52,276 nucleotides of DNA from PNMQ01 sp964478775 (GCA_964478775.1 CAYZJC010000009.1:1-52276), one strand, 5' to 3'; positions 37,586 through 46,467 are shown, counted from the stretch's first letter. Numbers and translations: made by a program. Notes: generated by a model not told the origin, from the sequence alone.

Positions 37586-38134
37586 GTGTTGACACAAAAT
37601 AATTTCATCTCCATTTTACAAGGAAATTCACGCTCATTCCTACAAAATGTAGCCTTAAGCGTTGTCCTTAGCCTTATTATCGCTGTAAGCGCCCAAATTT
37701 CTATCCCTATGTGGCCTGTTCCTATTACATTTCAAGAATTTGCAGTCCTCTCTATCGCTTTGATGGTTTCACCAACACTTGCTATTGGTGCTACCTTTGC
37801 ATATTGGCTTGAAGCTGCTATTGGCCTTCCTGTGTGCCAAGGTTTTGGCGGCGGAATGACACGCATTCTAGGGCCAGTTGGTGGTTATATGGTCGGCTTT
37901 ATTGCTATGGCAGCAGTTGCCAGCACACTTAAAACAAAAGCACAAACATTACCCCAACTTACACTTGTATGTGCCTTAGCGATGGTTGCACTGTACGGCC
38001 TTGGTCTGCTTTGGTTGTTAAATTTTTACACACCAACACAAGCTTTTGCTTTAGGTCTTGCCCCTCACGCATTAAAAATCCCCCTTTCGATTGCAGGTGC
38101 CATTGCCGGCAAAAAACTTTTTAAAGCAAAGTAA
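37586..38134 (+). CDS. bioY: Biotin transporter BioY
   Basis: Substrate-binding S component of the ECF-type biotin importer. The 182 residues form about six membrane helices. Family motifs are SAQISIPMWPVPITFQEFAV (about residue 35), the LEAAIGLPVCQGFGGG stretch near residue 73 and GPVGGYMVGFIAMA. The start is GTG 37586 with AAAGGA seven bases upstream. The ATPase and T component (bioM, bioN) are not nearby; BioY can also work alone. No BioR-type operator was recognised. It points to uptake of biotin from the surroundings. Confidence 0.93.
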   Translation: MLTQNNFISILQGNSRSFLQNVALSVVLSLIIAVSAQISIPMWPVPITFQEFAVLSIALMVSPTLAIGATFAYWLEAAIGLPVCQGFGGGMTRILGPVGGYMVGFIAMAAVASTLKTKAQTLPQLTLVCALAMVALYGLGLLWLLNFYTPTQAFALGLAPHALKIPLSIAGAIAGKKLFKAK

Positions 38135-38157
38135 CATTAGTTTCATGATAACAATAA

Positions 38158-38214
38158 GGCGTAAGTGCAGACTTAATAGATTTACAATGCAAAGTAACAG
38201 TCAACACTTACGCC
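38158..38214. terminator. Inverted repeat between convergent genes, possible bidirectional terminator
   Basis: GGCGTAAGTG (38158-38167) and CACTTACGCC (38205-38214) are perfect inverted copies separated by 37 bases. They lie between bioY and the convergent holin gene. The long loop is unusual for a terminator, so a protein-binding or repeat role remains possible. Confidence 0.4.
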
Positions 38215-38248
38215 AAATTATTTAACAAAAGCTATATTACCAAAACTA

Positions 38249-38785
38249 CTACACATACCCTCTTTCAAGTAACGCTGCCACTGCACTATCCTTATTCTTA
38301 CTTCCTCTGCTAGAACCAAACTCAAAGGCATAAGCATCCTTCAAGCAAGAACCAAAAATACCTGCAATCGTTGAAAGTATCCCAACGGCCTCACCAGGCA
38401 AATCATTAGCAAAGTAAGCAAGTGACGCTAAGCACAGCACCAGCCCCATCGCAGCACTCACAACCATGACATCGCCTCGGTAATTTTTAGCCCCTGATTG
38501 CAAGATAGCAATGTCTCGTTCTCTTGCAGACCTTCTATCATTTAAAAAGCCCATTTCAAGTTCCGCCTCAAAACTCAGCATTGCCTTTTGAAACTCTATT
38601 AATTTTAAAGGGTCAGAACGCAGCACCTCCATCGCGTCATTAACATCATCACATTTCACCACTTTCTTTGCACGTTCAATAATATCCTTTGCGACCCCTT
38701 CAGGGTTTTCACCTGAAAGCCACCTTACGATAGAAGGCGCAAATTCCGCCAAACCCATTGCCGCTGCTAATATCGGAAATCCCAT
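38249..38785 (-). CDS. Phage/GTA-type holin with membrane helices (3TM family)
   Basis: A 178-residue protein resembling the Holin_3TM family (PF11351) found in prophages and gene transfer agents. The N-terminal part contains MGFPILAAAMGLAEFAPSIV, a helical middle (FQKAMLSFEAELEMGFLNDR) and the family-like ending GDVMVVSAAMGLVLCLASLA, then EAVGILSTIAGIFGSCLKDA. GAGGAG lies eight bases before the ATG. It follows a cell-wall hydrolase gene on the same strand with a 15-base gap, forming a probable lysis pair. Confidence 0.75.
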   Translation of the reverse strand: MGFPILAAAMGLAEFAPSIVRWLSGENPEGVAKDIIERAKKVVKCDDVNDAMEVLRSDPLKLIEFQKAMLSFEAELEMGFLNDRRSARERDIAILQSGAKNYRGDVMVVSAAMGLVLCLASLAYFANDLPGEAVGILSTIAGIFGSCLKDAYAFEFGSSRGSKNKDSAVAALLERGYV

Positions 38786-38800
38786 CTTAATGCCTCCTCT

Positions 38801-39298
38801 TTAATCTAAACCGCGCTTCATTTTGTAAAACCGATGGTTCCCAACCGTAACAGTTGGGGTTGCATGCTTAACCCAATAAGGGGGTGGCTGTAACTTTGCC
38901 ACATGATAATGGTCTGCGCCCAACACACTATCAAATACGTTTTCATTCATCAATCCTTGCACAATTCTTTTACATACATAATAGGCAATATCACCATCAC
39001 CCACAGCAAGCATTCTGATAAAATTGACATCTCCCCCATTCCAACAAGAAAATTGATACGGTTTTAAACACACATCTCGTATAGTTTTTCCGTACCAATT
39101 TTGTAACATCACCCTGTTCATAATCACTTGCCCTACGGCAACTAAGCCAGCAAACCTATCATCTCTTAAATCAATTCCATCTCTATCGGTATGTTTATAC
39201 ACACATTCCCCCCTTGCCTCACCAAACAAAGTCCTTGCGAAAACTTCTTCGTCAGACATATTAATTATTTTTTGCATTTCTTGCTCTTTGTACCTCAT
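38801..39298 (-). CDS. Cell-wall hydrolase, SleB/Hydrolase_2 family
   Basis: A 165-residue peptidoglycan hydrolase (PF07486 type). The signature ARTLFGEARGE carries the likely catalytic Glu, followed by GLVAVGQVIMNRV and IRDVCLKPYQFSCWNGG. The start at ATG 39298 has AAAGGA nine bases upstream; ATG 39277 is the alternative. No signal peptide is visible, which fits release through the adjacent holin. Phages and gene transfer agents use this family as endolysins; bacteria also use it in sporulation or wall turnover. Confidence 0.85.
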   Translation of the reverse strand: MRYKEQEMQKIINMSDEEVFARTLFGEARGECVYKHTDRDGIDLRDDRFAGLVAVGQVIMNRVMLQNWYGKTIRDVCLKPYQFSCWNGGDVNFIRMLAVGDGDIAYYVCKRIVQGLMNENVFDSVLGADHYHVAKLQPPPYWVKHATPTVTVGNHRFYKMKRGLD

Positions 39299-39323
39299 TC
39301 TTTTATTTCCTTTCTGATCTCAA

Positions 39324-39357
39324 TAAAAAAAATGCGCACTCACTTAGAATGCGCATT
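39324..39357 (-). terminator. Second of two tandem terminators before the hydrolase gene
   Basis: AATGCGCA (39331-39338) pairs with TGCGCATT (39350-39357); on the minus strand the hairpin is followed by eight T. It lies directly after the first terminator and within 26 bases of the hydrolase start. Confidence 0.75.
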
Positions 39358-39387
39358 AAAAAACCGACTAAGATTTCTCTTAGCCGG
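39358..39387 (-). terminator. Rho-independent terminator of the 463-residue secreted protein gene
   Basis: On the minus strand CCGGCTAAGA, loop GAAA, TCTTAGTCGG (10-bp stem with one G-U) is followed by TTTTTT. It lies about 42 bases after the stop at 39429. Confidence 0.88.
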
Positions 39388-39428
39388 CTATCTTTTTAAT
39401 CATCAACTGCTTAGGTTGATTAAAAAAT

Positions 39429-40820
39429 TTATGTTAAATTTGCAGAAAAAACCATTGGTGAATCAAACACGACTTTTTCTCCACTGTTATTTGCTGACTC
39501 TGTGAAAGCCATATTGAAGGCCCCAATAAAAGACCATGCCGTCTGCGCTGACTTACCGTCAATATTTTTCACACTTAATACGGTAGGGTTTGCGTTGCTA
39601 TTCGTTGAAAATGACACCAAACTTGGGTGCACATGCGCTGCATTCACACCTAAGGAATGATTATCACTTATCAAGAAACGAGCTGAATGAACATTATCAC
39701 CCACACCAAATTCGGTATCTGAAGCATCTCTTGAAACTGTAATCTCTTGTACTAAGTCTGGGTTACTAGTGCTATCAACAATTGAACCTCCCCATAATAT
39801 GACTTTGTCTGATAAATTACGTACTGTGCCAGTAATATCAAAATTTGCTTGTCTATATAAATACAAATTTGGAATATTTTCAAAATCACCAACAACAGTT
39901 GTATTTAAAACAGTAATGGCTGTTTCCAAATCAGCAAGGCTCGTATTTGGAACTGAGTTACTATTAACCGAAATTGGATTCGTCACTTCAAAAGGACCAG
40001 GCCCACAAATTACAATCGGCTTTAAGCCAATTGCAAAATCATTCGTATTCGCTGGTCCATTAACAGCAAGCATATAAGAACTTAAATGCGTAATATTTTG
40101 CAAAACATTTGGGGTAATATCTGTACTTTGCACATCTTCAATCGCATTACCAAAATAAGCGCACGTTCCAATAGCGTTATTAACTAATGACAATGTAGGT
40201 GCCGGCGTTAAAGAATAATTAGCAATTAAAATATCATTAGCTAAACCAACTGTGAACACACTTGGATCAACGATTGAATTTTGAATCAACAATACACCAG
40301 CTGCTACAGAAAGTGGGCCTGTTGCCTTAAGCGTCCCTCCATTAAACACAACCATTGCTTCTGTATCTGCAATTACAGTATTGTCTGATGATACCTCAAC
40401 AGGGTTTCCTTCATCAATTTGCAACTTTGATTTTCTTTGAACGTTGGGCCCTAACACAGCGTCGGTAATATCTTCATTGTTAAGCAGTAGTGGTCCACCA
40501 TAATAATAAATAGGACCTGTTGCCCCTGTTTTACGTGTTAACCGGATTGCGTCGCTGGTTGCGGAAATAGGACCTACAATTCTAATTGTATTTCCTTGTG
40601 GGTCTATATCCCCTGTTGCCGTTAATGCGATAGGCGCCATAATCACTAAATCGCTATTTGCGGTTAAGGTGCCCCCGCCCGCCCAAGAAAGCGATGAACT
40701 TCCATATAATTGGCTATCTGTGTATGTAAAACCTGCATCGCTGGCACTAACATTATTCATGTAAGCAGTACAACTTAAGAACGCTAATCCAATTTTTACT
40801 GTTTGTCTAATACTTTTCAT
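39429..40820 (-). CDS. Secreted beta-rich protein, possible adhesin-like passenger
   Basis: A 463-residue protein with a signal peptide (MKSIRQTVKIGLAFLSCTAY, cleavage about residue 27). The mature part is rich in Asn, Thr, Ser and Val with short repeating beta-strand patterns such as GGTLTANSDLVIMAPIALTA and GGTLKATGPLSVAAGVLLIQ, suggestive of a beta-helix. No beta-barrel translocator, anchor or cysteine-rich end is seen. AGGAAG lies nine bases before the ATG, and tandem terminators follow. The function is unknown; surface attachment is inferred from composition only. Confidence 0.7.
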   Translation of the reverse strand: MKSIRQTVKIGLAFLSCTAYMNNVSASDAGFTYTDSQLYGSSSLSWAGGGTLTANSDLVIMAPIALTATGDIDPQGNTIRIVGPISATSDAIRLTRKTGATGPIYYYGGPLLLNNEDITDAVLGPNVQRKSKLQIDEGNPVEVSSDNTVIADTEAMVVFNGGTLKATGPLSVAAGVLLIQNSIVDPSVFTVGLANDILIANYSLTPAPTLSLVNNAIGTCAYFGNAIEDVQSTDITPNVLQNITHLSSYMLAVNGPANTNDFAIGLKPIVICGPGPFEVTNPISVNSNSVPNTSLADLETAITVLNTTVVGDFENIPNLYLYRQANFDITGTVRNLSDKVILWGGSIVDSTSNPDLVQEITVSRDASDTEFGVGDNVHSARFLISDNHSLGVNAAHVHPSLVSFSTNSNANPTVLSVKNIDGKSAQTAWSFIGAFNMAFTESANNSGEKVVFDSPMVFSANLT

Positions 40821-40870
40821 TATTGACGACTTCCTTTTTTTGAATGTGAACTTTGTTTCGCATCGTTATG

Positions 40871-40895
40871 CAGGCATTAAATTCAATGATGCCTG
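40871..40895. promoter_or_regulatory. Palindrome between divergent secreted-protein genes
   Basis: CAGGCAT (40871-40877) and ATGCCTG (40889-40895) form a perfect inverted repeat with an 11-base centre. It lies 51 bases upstream of the 463-residue gene and 173 bases before the divergent 567-residue gene. It may be an operator. Confidence 0.35.
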
Positions 40896-41067
40896 TTGAT
40901 ATGAATCAATTTAATAAAATTTTAATCTTAATTTCGCTAATCTGCAAACATAAAATCTATCCTCACCTCCCTTCAAAAAAAGTTGCATTTATTTAATACC
41001 ACCCCTTGTTTTTTAAAAAATAGTACCTACCTAAGAAAATGAAGTAAAAATAATTGGATAAGAAATC

Positions 41068-42771
41068 ATGAGAAATAAAGAAAAACAAAAAAAATTAATT
41101 AAAAATCAACAATCTATGTATCTAAAAATTAAAAGGTACATACCATCATTGCTCCTTACTCTTCTTGTGCCTGCTAGTACGTTTGCTTTAGAGTCTGTTG
41201 ACTTTGAAAATTCAACGATACCTACCAACTCCAAGAATCAAAATTTTAACACACCTTTAAAAAAACAAAATACCAAAAATGGTGCCAGGAAAATTTTAGG
41301 CGAGCTTACACACAATCCCCACACGCCTACTAAAGATTCCACACTTGATAATGACACAATCAACAATTTGGAAAACACATCACCGAATAAACTTTACACA
41401 ACACCAGAACCGCTAAAAAAATGCGAGAAGCATTCTTCAACGCCCCCATCTCCTCTCAAAATTTTAAACGGCAATATAGGCACCTTAACGAACACACATC
41501 TGCCCTATTATTCATGGGAACCTGGTGCGCTTTTCCAACAATTTGATCATCTCAATTATACAACAAGCAGTAACCCTCACACACACGTTACCCATATCCC
41601 CGCAACTCCCACAAAACCTCAAGTGGAAATTCATTTTCTTTCTGGTTGTGCTGACCTGACACGTGCATGGTTCTACACATCAGACTCAAAAGGGACACAA
41701 TACCGAGAAGATGCAATCTGTTATGAATATGACAGGGTAACTGATACCCTCGTGCTCGGTGTTTCCTTTTCCTTAGGTGGGCAATATAGTGATAAGGAAA
41801 CTGGGAAATTTGGCTTTTATGCACGTGAACCTAGAAAAGCTGTCAATATTCTTTTCCACTTTAAAAAGGGTAAGAAAAGCCAATACAACAATAATCAAGT
41901 CATTGTCACTTTAGGCTATATCCAACCTAAATTTGAACACTACTTTTCAAAAGAAGTCCCTCAAGCTGCTCAACAAGAATTTATGCGCTATGCAGACTCT
42001 CTTAACAGTTATGAACCTTTGCCAATCAGCGCTGATATCGTCAACCAAATTAATAGCGTATTGATGCAAAAATTCATTAGCAATGCACCAGAAGCAAGCC
42101 GTCTTCCAAAACCTGGTGACCAAATCACTAAAATCATTAGCCTTTCAACGCAAACTATGCAAGACATTATTGACTCAGCCCTTAATGAAATTTCAGATCA
42201 AGTTTTCGAAGCCCTAAAAGAAACATCAACACCTATTTCGGTTCAAGAAATAACAAAATTGCTAACTGACACAGGTGATCGCAACAACTATATTAAAACC
42301 CCATTAGGTCAATTAATTTTGCTTGCACGCCTTGCACCAGAACAGTTTACGTTAAGTGATCTTGCAAATATGGCAATCCCTGTCTTGTCCCAAACTATGG
42401 CTCAAAAAAGTACCATTCTCAAAAATAGCCTTTTAACCTCGTCTCAGCTCTCACCAGCCAACTCACAAACAAACAGACAAATTTATAACACAATGGTGAA
42501 CAAACAAATTTTACTTGAAATTTCAGAAGGTATGTCGTTCCAGTTGCAATCTGTCTTTGAAAAACGCAAACAACTAGAAGATTATACTCAAACAACGACC
42601 CCTGCTTATACAACAGAAGACCAAGGTGATATCGCAAGCATTTTAGACCCAATAGAAGATGAAAATGACGAAAATGCCCATTTGAATGTGTCACTTGAAT
42701 CTGCCTTGGAAAACATACCAAGAAAATACCCAACCTTAGCACACACACCATTTTCATCAACTCAAAAATAA
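41068..42771 (+). CDS. Secreted protein of unknown function (567 residues)
   Basis: Begins at ATG 41068 with GGA nine bases upstream; an alternative ATG at 41116 (MYLKIKRYIPSLLLTLLVPA) would leave a more compact signal peptide. Residues about 45-150 are low-complexity, rich in Asn, Thr, Pro and Lys. A possible folded segment at 170-290 contains VEIHFLSGCADLTRAWFYTS and KETGKFGFYAREPRKAVNIL. The remainder is mainly helical and Gln/Ser-rich. No family is recognised. A terminator follows. It is a candidate exported effector by composition only. Confidence 0.7.
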   Translation: MRNKEKQKKLIKNQQSMYLKIKRYIPSLLLTLLVPASTFALESVDFENSTIPTNSKNQNFNTPLKKQNTKNGARKILGELTHNPHTPTKDSTLDNDTINNLENTSPNKLYTTPEPLKKCEKHSSTPPSPLKILNGNIGTLTNTHLPYYSWEPGALFQQFDHLNYTTSSNPHTHVTHIPATPTKPQVEIHFLSGCADLTRAWFYTSDSKGTQYREDAICYEYDRVTDTLVLGVSFSLGGQYSDKETGKFGFYAREPRKAVNILFHFKKGKKSQYNNNQVIVTLGYIQPKFEHYFSKEVPQAAQQEFMRYADSLNSYEPLPISADIVNQINSVLMQKFISNAPEASRLPKPGDQITKIISLSTQTMQDIIDSALNEISDQVFEALKETSTPISVQEITKLLTDTGDRNNYIKTPLGQLILLARLAPEQFTLSDLANMAIPVLSQTMAQKSTILKNSLLTSSQLSPANSQTNRQIYNTMVNKQILLEISEGMSFQLQSVFEKRKQLEDYTQTTTPAYTTEDQGDIASILDPIEDENDENAHLNVSLESALENIPRKYPTLAHTPFSSTQK

Positions 42772-42831
42772 AATAGGTGTGCATGTGTAAACCAGCCTGC
42801 AATCAGGCCGTACAGCATTACCAATTTCAAA

Positions 42832-42864
42832 GAGAGGCACAATCGATGTGTCTCTCATTTTATA
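42832..42864 (+). terminator. Terminator after the 567-residue secreted protein gene
   Basis: GAGAGGCACA pairs with TGTGTCTCTC (10 bp, one G-U) around loop ATCGA and is followed by ATTTTATAT. It starts about 60 bases after the stop codon. Confidence 0.7.
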
Positions 42865-43041
42865 TAAAAGTATTCAATTTAATTTGGCTACAAGAATGAG
42901 ACGCGCAGTGCAGCCAGGATGACTGGGAAGACGTTATGACGCTTAAGCCAGAGTATAAGTGTCAAGCTATATCTTGTGAGACTCTTCTCGTAAATTTTGC
43001 TTATTCACACCCTAAACTATGCTCTCTAAACAGTGTCTTAA

Positions 43042-43091
43042 TCAATTCAATTCAATTCAATTTAATTTAATTTAATTTAATTTAATTTAAT
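43042..43091. repeat. Pentanucleotide tandem repeat (TCAAT)4(TTAAT)6
   Basis: Four copies of TCAAT (43042-43061) pass directly into six copies of TTAAT (43062-43091). A related short sequence, TCAATTTAATTTGG, occurs at 42874-42887, about 200 bases upstream. Slippage could vary the copy number. It is not inside a recognisable gene. Confidence 0.9.
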
Positions 43092-43407
43092 TTGGTTATA
43101 GCAACAAGGCCTAAGGTATCGGCAATTTTTTCTTAAAATCCACAAAGACTCGGCAAAGAAGAGTCGTTCATAAAATATCTGTGTTATATGCATACCCTTG
43201 CAACTGTTTCTGCAGTCACTCTAATCGGCACATCCCACACACACAAAATAATAAATATATTTTATATTTATTATATAAATTAATCATTTGTTAGCTTTTA
43301 TGCTATATATTATTTATAAGATTGATCAAATCTATTGTTATGAGAATAAATCTCATCGCTATTTTCAGAGCGATATGGGGCGGCTTGGGCGTGGTGGACC
43401 AGGCTTG

Positions 43408-43448
43408 GGGGGGAGTTTTCTTCCCCCCACCCATCTGAAAGAGGGTGG
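43408..43448. repeat. Overlapping G/C-rich hairpins
   Basis: GGGGGGA (43408-43414) pairs with TCCCCCC (43422-43428). CCACCC (43427-43432) pairs with GGGTGG (43443-43448). The two stems share bases, so they are alternatives. The G/C-rich patch contrasts sharply with its surroundings, and a CCACCC/GGGTGG stem also occurs near 10928-10953. Confidence 0.6.
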
Positions 43449-43560
43449 AGCATGAAGGGCGGGGGGAGGCAAAAAACAAAAAATAAATATTAAATCAAAA
43501 TAAAATTTATCTAGAAATTACAAAACCCATCAAATTAAAGAAAAAACTGAAATCAAATCA

Positions 43561-44367
43561 TCAACACGAAATATAATCACTTAACCAACTTGCGGGTTTT
43601 GTGTGTTTATAAATTTTCTTAAACCACACAACATCATCTGCCCATACACCCTTTAAAGCGTTTTCAGGCTTGGGGTCACCATGAAAAGCTATAATTTTAG
43701 CCCCTACTGGCTTTTGTGGGGCCACAAAATAACGGACATACCATGCTGGTAAACAATGTTGCTTAAAACTCACACACCATTTTTCTGGCCAAAATATCAA
43801 AGGGCCATATTTTTGCATCACCATATATGATAAGTAAGCCTGCGACGCTGTTCCAAACTTATCAATCACACCAACAGGGTCAGCCACATAAGTGTCCTTC
43901 ACATAACCCAAAGTGCCAACCTTCCACGAATAAAAGGAAGCCTGCCCCACATGATCACCTTTTGTGTTCCAATCATTTATAATGACAAACTCATCTTCTT
44001 TAGGGAACGAAAACACATCATCCAAGCAATCACAGACCACAACATCTAAATCAAAAAAATACACCCGCTGCCCAGTAAGACCACCCAACGTGTCATCACA
44101 AAGCCCTGCTTCTTTTCTGTAAATATATTTTTGGTGCTGTGGTAAAATTTTAATGTCTGGTAAAGGGTGCGTCATAATGTTAGCGTCTAAACCAACAGTG
44201 TCATCTGTAAAGCAATGAAACACTATAGGAAAAGTTGAATTTTTACAAATTTGTTGCCTCAAACTATTCACATGCTGGGCATCGTATTTTTGTCCCCATT
44301 TTATAGTCACCACTTGAACAGGGCTCTTTTGCGCATCTAAAGTCTTCTCATTGTCACAAAGTTTCAT
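43561..44367 (-). CDS. Glycosyltransferase-like protein with DxD motif
   Basis: A 268-residue protein of the GT-A type. It opens with VVTIKWGQKYDAQHVNSLRQ, then FPIVFHCFTDDTVGLDANI, the DxD metal/sugar-nucleotide motif in VYFFDLDVVVC near residue 125, and later WPEKWCVSFKQHCLP and AKIIAFHGDPKPENAL. This pattern matches a small family found in alphaproteobacteria, mostly annotated only as glycosyltransferase. Acceptor and sugar are unknown; an envelope polysaccharide is likely. Its ATG overlaps the tilS stop (ATGA), so translation is probably coupled. Confidence 0.75.
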   Translation of the reverse strand: MKLCDNEKTLDAQKSPVQVVTIKWGQKYDAQHVNSLRQQICKNSTFPIVFHCFTDDTVGLDANIMTHPLPDIKILPQHQKYIYRKEAGLCDDTLGGLTGQRVYFFDLDVVVCDCLDDVFSFPKEDEFVIINDWNTKGDHVGQASFYSWKVGTLGYVKDTYVADPVGVIDKFGTASQAYLSYMVMQKYGPLIFWPEKWCVSFKQHCLPAWYVRYFVAPQKPVGAKIIAFHGDPKPENALKGVWADDVVWFKKIYKHTKPASWLSDYISC

Positions 44368-45428
44368 TTTATCTTTCTCGCCTCTTTCATGATTTCCACA
44401 ACACGATTACCATTTCTTTTGGCACGCTTAAACAACAATCCACTTAAAGTAACTCCTTTAAAATGATCGCAATTAATATGTAAACGCACCCTTTCAAAAG
44501 CATCGTACCCATGCATGTAATAACGGCTACTATAATGGCGCGCGCATAGCTTCAACACTCTGCGTTGCAAAACAATATGCAGCATTTTAAATTCAATCCA
44601 ATCAAAACAACAGCACCTATTGTCACTGTCCTCTTCGCAGGGTAAGTTTAATTCATTTGACCACCCGTCCCCATAGCTTTGCAAAAAGTTTTGGGCTAGC
44701 TGCGTCAAATAATTATCTTCTTCTTGCAATCTTTCAATGCTACAGCCCACATTGTCAAAATCAAATCCAACAATTTGTTGCAAATGGCCAATGGCTGAAC
44801 GCCACCGCACTCTTTCAAACATTAAATTCTCATTTGACGCATCGTTTTTCCAAGACACACCTTCACTGTTTAAAAAAGCACACAAATCTTCTTTTTTTAA
44901 ATTGAGCAAAGGCCTTAGCATGCGCCTACCTTGTGGCAAGTCTCTTGCGTGTCGCATTACAGACAACCCACTTAACCCAGAGCGCTTATTTAAACGCATC
45001 AAAAAAGTTTCGACTTGGTCTTGCAAATGGTGAGCTGTCATCAAATCTAAAATCCCATGACGCTCACAGGCCTGCCAGAGCAAATCATGGCGCGCAATGC
45101 GGGCTTGTTCTTGAATCCTAGTTGTGGGAATAATGCCACCTTCATGTGCCCACGTTAAGATTTCATGCACAATGCCACGACTTGTCAGTTCTTCATGCAC
45201 CCATCGTGCTTCTTGCAAAGATTCTTTCCTCAATCCATGATCAACCGTCAAAGCCACCATGGCAATGTTTCGACTTTTACAAAAACGATGCATCAACAAA
45301 GCTAAAGCCATACTATCAGGCCCACCAGAAACAGCAACACCAACGCTAGTGCGCAACGTCATCAATTTATCTATGTGGTCTGAAAAAAAAGGATGCGTCA
45401 GTAATGGTTCTTCAAAAATGTTCATCAT
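44364..45428 (-). CDS. tilS: tRNA(Ile)-lysidine synthase TilS
   Basis: Converts C34 of the CAU-anticodon tRNA-Ile2 to lysidine so that it reads AUA. The 354 residues have the N-type ATP pyrophosphatase P-loop SGGPDSMALALL at residues 34-45, then LTVDHGLRKESLQEARWVHE and TAHHLQDQVETFLMRL, both family hallmarks. The C-terminal part is less conserved. It begins with two adjacent ATG codons (45428 and 45425) and no clear ribosome binding site. The likely substrate gene is the tRNA at 19303-19379. It overlaps the glycosyltransferase gene downstream. Confidence 0.94.
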   Translation of the reverse strand: MMNIFEEPLLTHPFFSDHIDKLMTLRTSVGVAVSGGPDSMALALLMHRFCKSRNIAMVALTVDHGLRKESLQEARWVHEELTSRGIVHEILTWAHEGGIIPTTRIQEQARIARHDLLWQACERHGILDLMTAHHLQDQVETFLMRLNKRSGLSGLSVMRHARDLPQGRRMLRPLLNLKKEDLCAFLNSEGVSWKNDASNENLMFERVRWRSAIGHLQQIVGFDFDNVGCSIERLQEEDNYLTQLAQNFLQSYGDGWSNELNLPCEEDSDNRCCCFDWIEFKMLHIVLQRRVLKLCARHYSSRYYMHGYDAFERVRLHINCDHFKGVTLSGLLFKRAKRNGNRVVEIMKEARKIK

Positions 45429-45449
45429 GGTTTAAATATTTCACCACCG

Positions 45450-46409
45450 TTACTGGTGGCTTATAAAACGTTCTGCTTCAAGGGCGGCCATGCACCCCTG
45501 CCCGGCTGCTGTCACAGCTTGTCTAAACACTTTATCTTGCACATCCCCTGCAGCAAAGACACCAGGCACTGACGTTGCGGTGCTATCTGCTTTCGTTACA
45601 ATATAACCTTCTACATCTGTTTCTAATTGGCCTTTAAATAGGCCACTGGCGGGGTCATGTCCAATTGCAACAAACAAACCATCTGCATCCAGGCGTGAAA
45701 CATCACCAGTCTTCACGTTTTTAAGCATCACATGGGTCATAGACACAGGCGCTTCGGTTCCACAAACCTCCACCACTTCACTATCCCACACAACACTGAT
45801 TTTCTCATGTTTAAACAATCTATCTTGCGCAATTTTTTCAGCACGCAGCGTATCACGTCTATGCACCAATGTGACGTGACTTGCAAAATTAGTTAAATAC
45901 AACGCCTCTTCAACAGCAGCGTTACCGCCTCCAACAACAATCACTTTTTTTCCTCTATAAAAAAAGCCATCGCATGTTGCGCACGCAGAAACACCAAAGC
46001 CCCTAAACTTTTCTTCACTCTCAAGGCCCAACCAACGCGCTTTCGCCCCTGTGGCAATAATCAAAGTTTTTGCCAAAAACACTTTTTTTTCTTCCGTCGT
46101 CACACGAAAAGGGCGAACAGACAAGTCGACATCAACAACTGTATCTTCCAAATGTTCTGTTCCTACATGTGCAGCCTGTGCGCGCATTTCTTCCATCAAT
46201 TCTGGCCCTTGCACAGCAGAACGAAATCCTGGAAAATTTTCAACATCTGTTGTAATCATCAACTGCCCACCGGGTTGAAAGCCCAGCAATTGAACAGGTT
46301 TTAAGTTTGCTCTTGCTGCATAAATGGCAGCTGTATACCCAGCAGGGCCACCGCCAATAATCACCACATTTGTTTCAATCGGTTGTATAGCATCAGCAGA
46401 TTGTGTCAT
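45450..46409 (-). CDS. trxB: Thioredoxin reductase
   Basis: NADPH-dependent flavoenzyme that reduces thioredoxin. The 319 residues show the FAD motif VVIIGGGPAGYTAAIYAA (about residue 15), the redox-active pair Cys143/Cys146 in SACATCDGFF, the NADPH motif IVVGGGNAAVEEALYL and the C-terminal FAD motif GVFAAGDVQDKVFRQ. It lies 21 bases upstream of tilS on the same strand and follows the glutaredoxin gene by 58 bases. Confidence 0.96.
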   Translation of the reverse strand: MTQSADAIQPIETNVVIIGGGPAGYTAAIYAARANLKPVQLLGFQPGGQLMITTDVENFPGFRSAVQGPELMEEMRAQAAHVGTEHLEDTVVDVDLSVRPFRVTTEEKKVFLAKTLIIATGAKARWLGLESEEKFRGFGVSACATCDGFFYRGKKVIVVGGGNAAVEEALYLTNFASHVTLVHRRDTLRAEKIAQDRLFKHEKISVVWDSEVVEVCGTEAPVSMTHVMLKNVKTGDVSRLDADGLFVAIGHDPASGLFKGQLETDVEGYIVTKADSTATSVPGVFAAGDVQDKVFRQAVTAAGQGCMAALEAERFISHQ

Positions 46410-46467
46410 ATCTTTTTATTCCAATTATATTGTTATCATGTCGCTGTAAGTATTTGAAATTTCAATC

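Larger units (their letters stand above)
42865..43560. other. Gene-poor stretch
   Basis: No convincing gene is found. One frame stays open for about 58 codons from 42902 (including DDWEDVMTLKPEYKCQ), but it lacks a start with a ribosome binding site and runs into the pentanucleotide repeat. The stretch also holds that repeat, an AT-rich middle and a strongly G/C-rich hairpin cluster at about 43378-43470. Confidence 0.6.

Noticed and set aside
42902..43079. Open frame of about 58 codons containing DDWEDVMTLKPEYKCQ
   Set aside because: No start codon with a ribosome binding site, and it runs into the pentanucleotide repeat; it could be a gene relic but chance is as likely.
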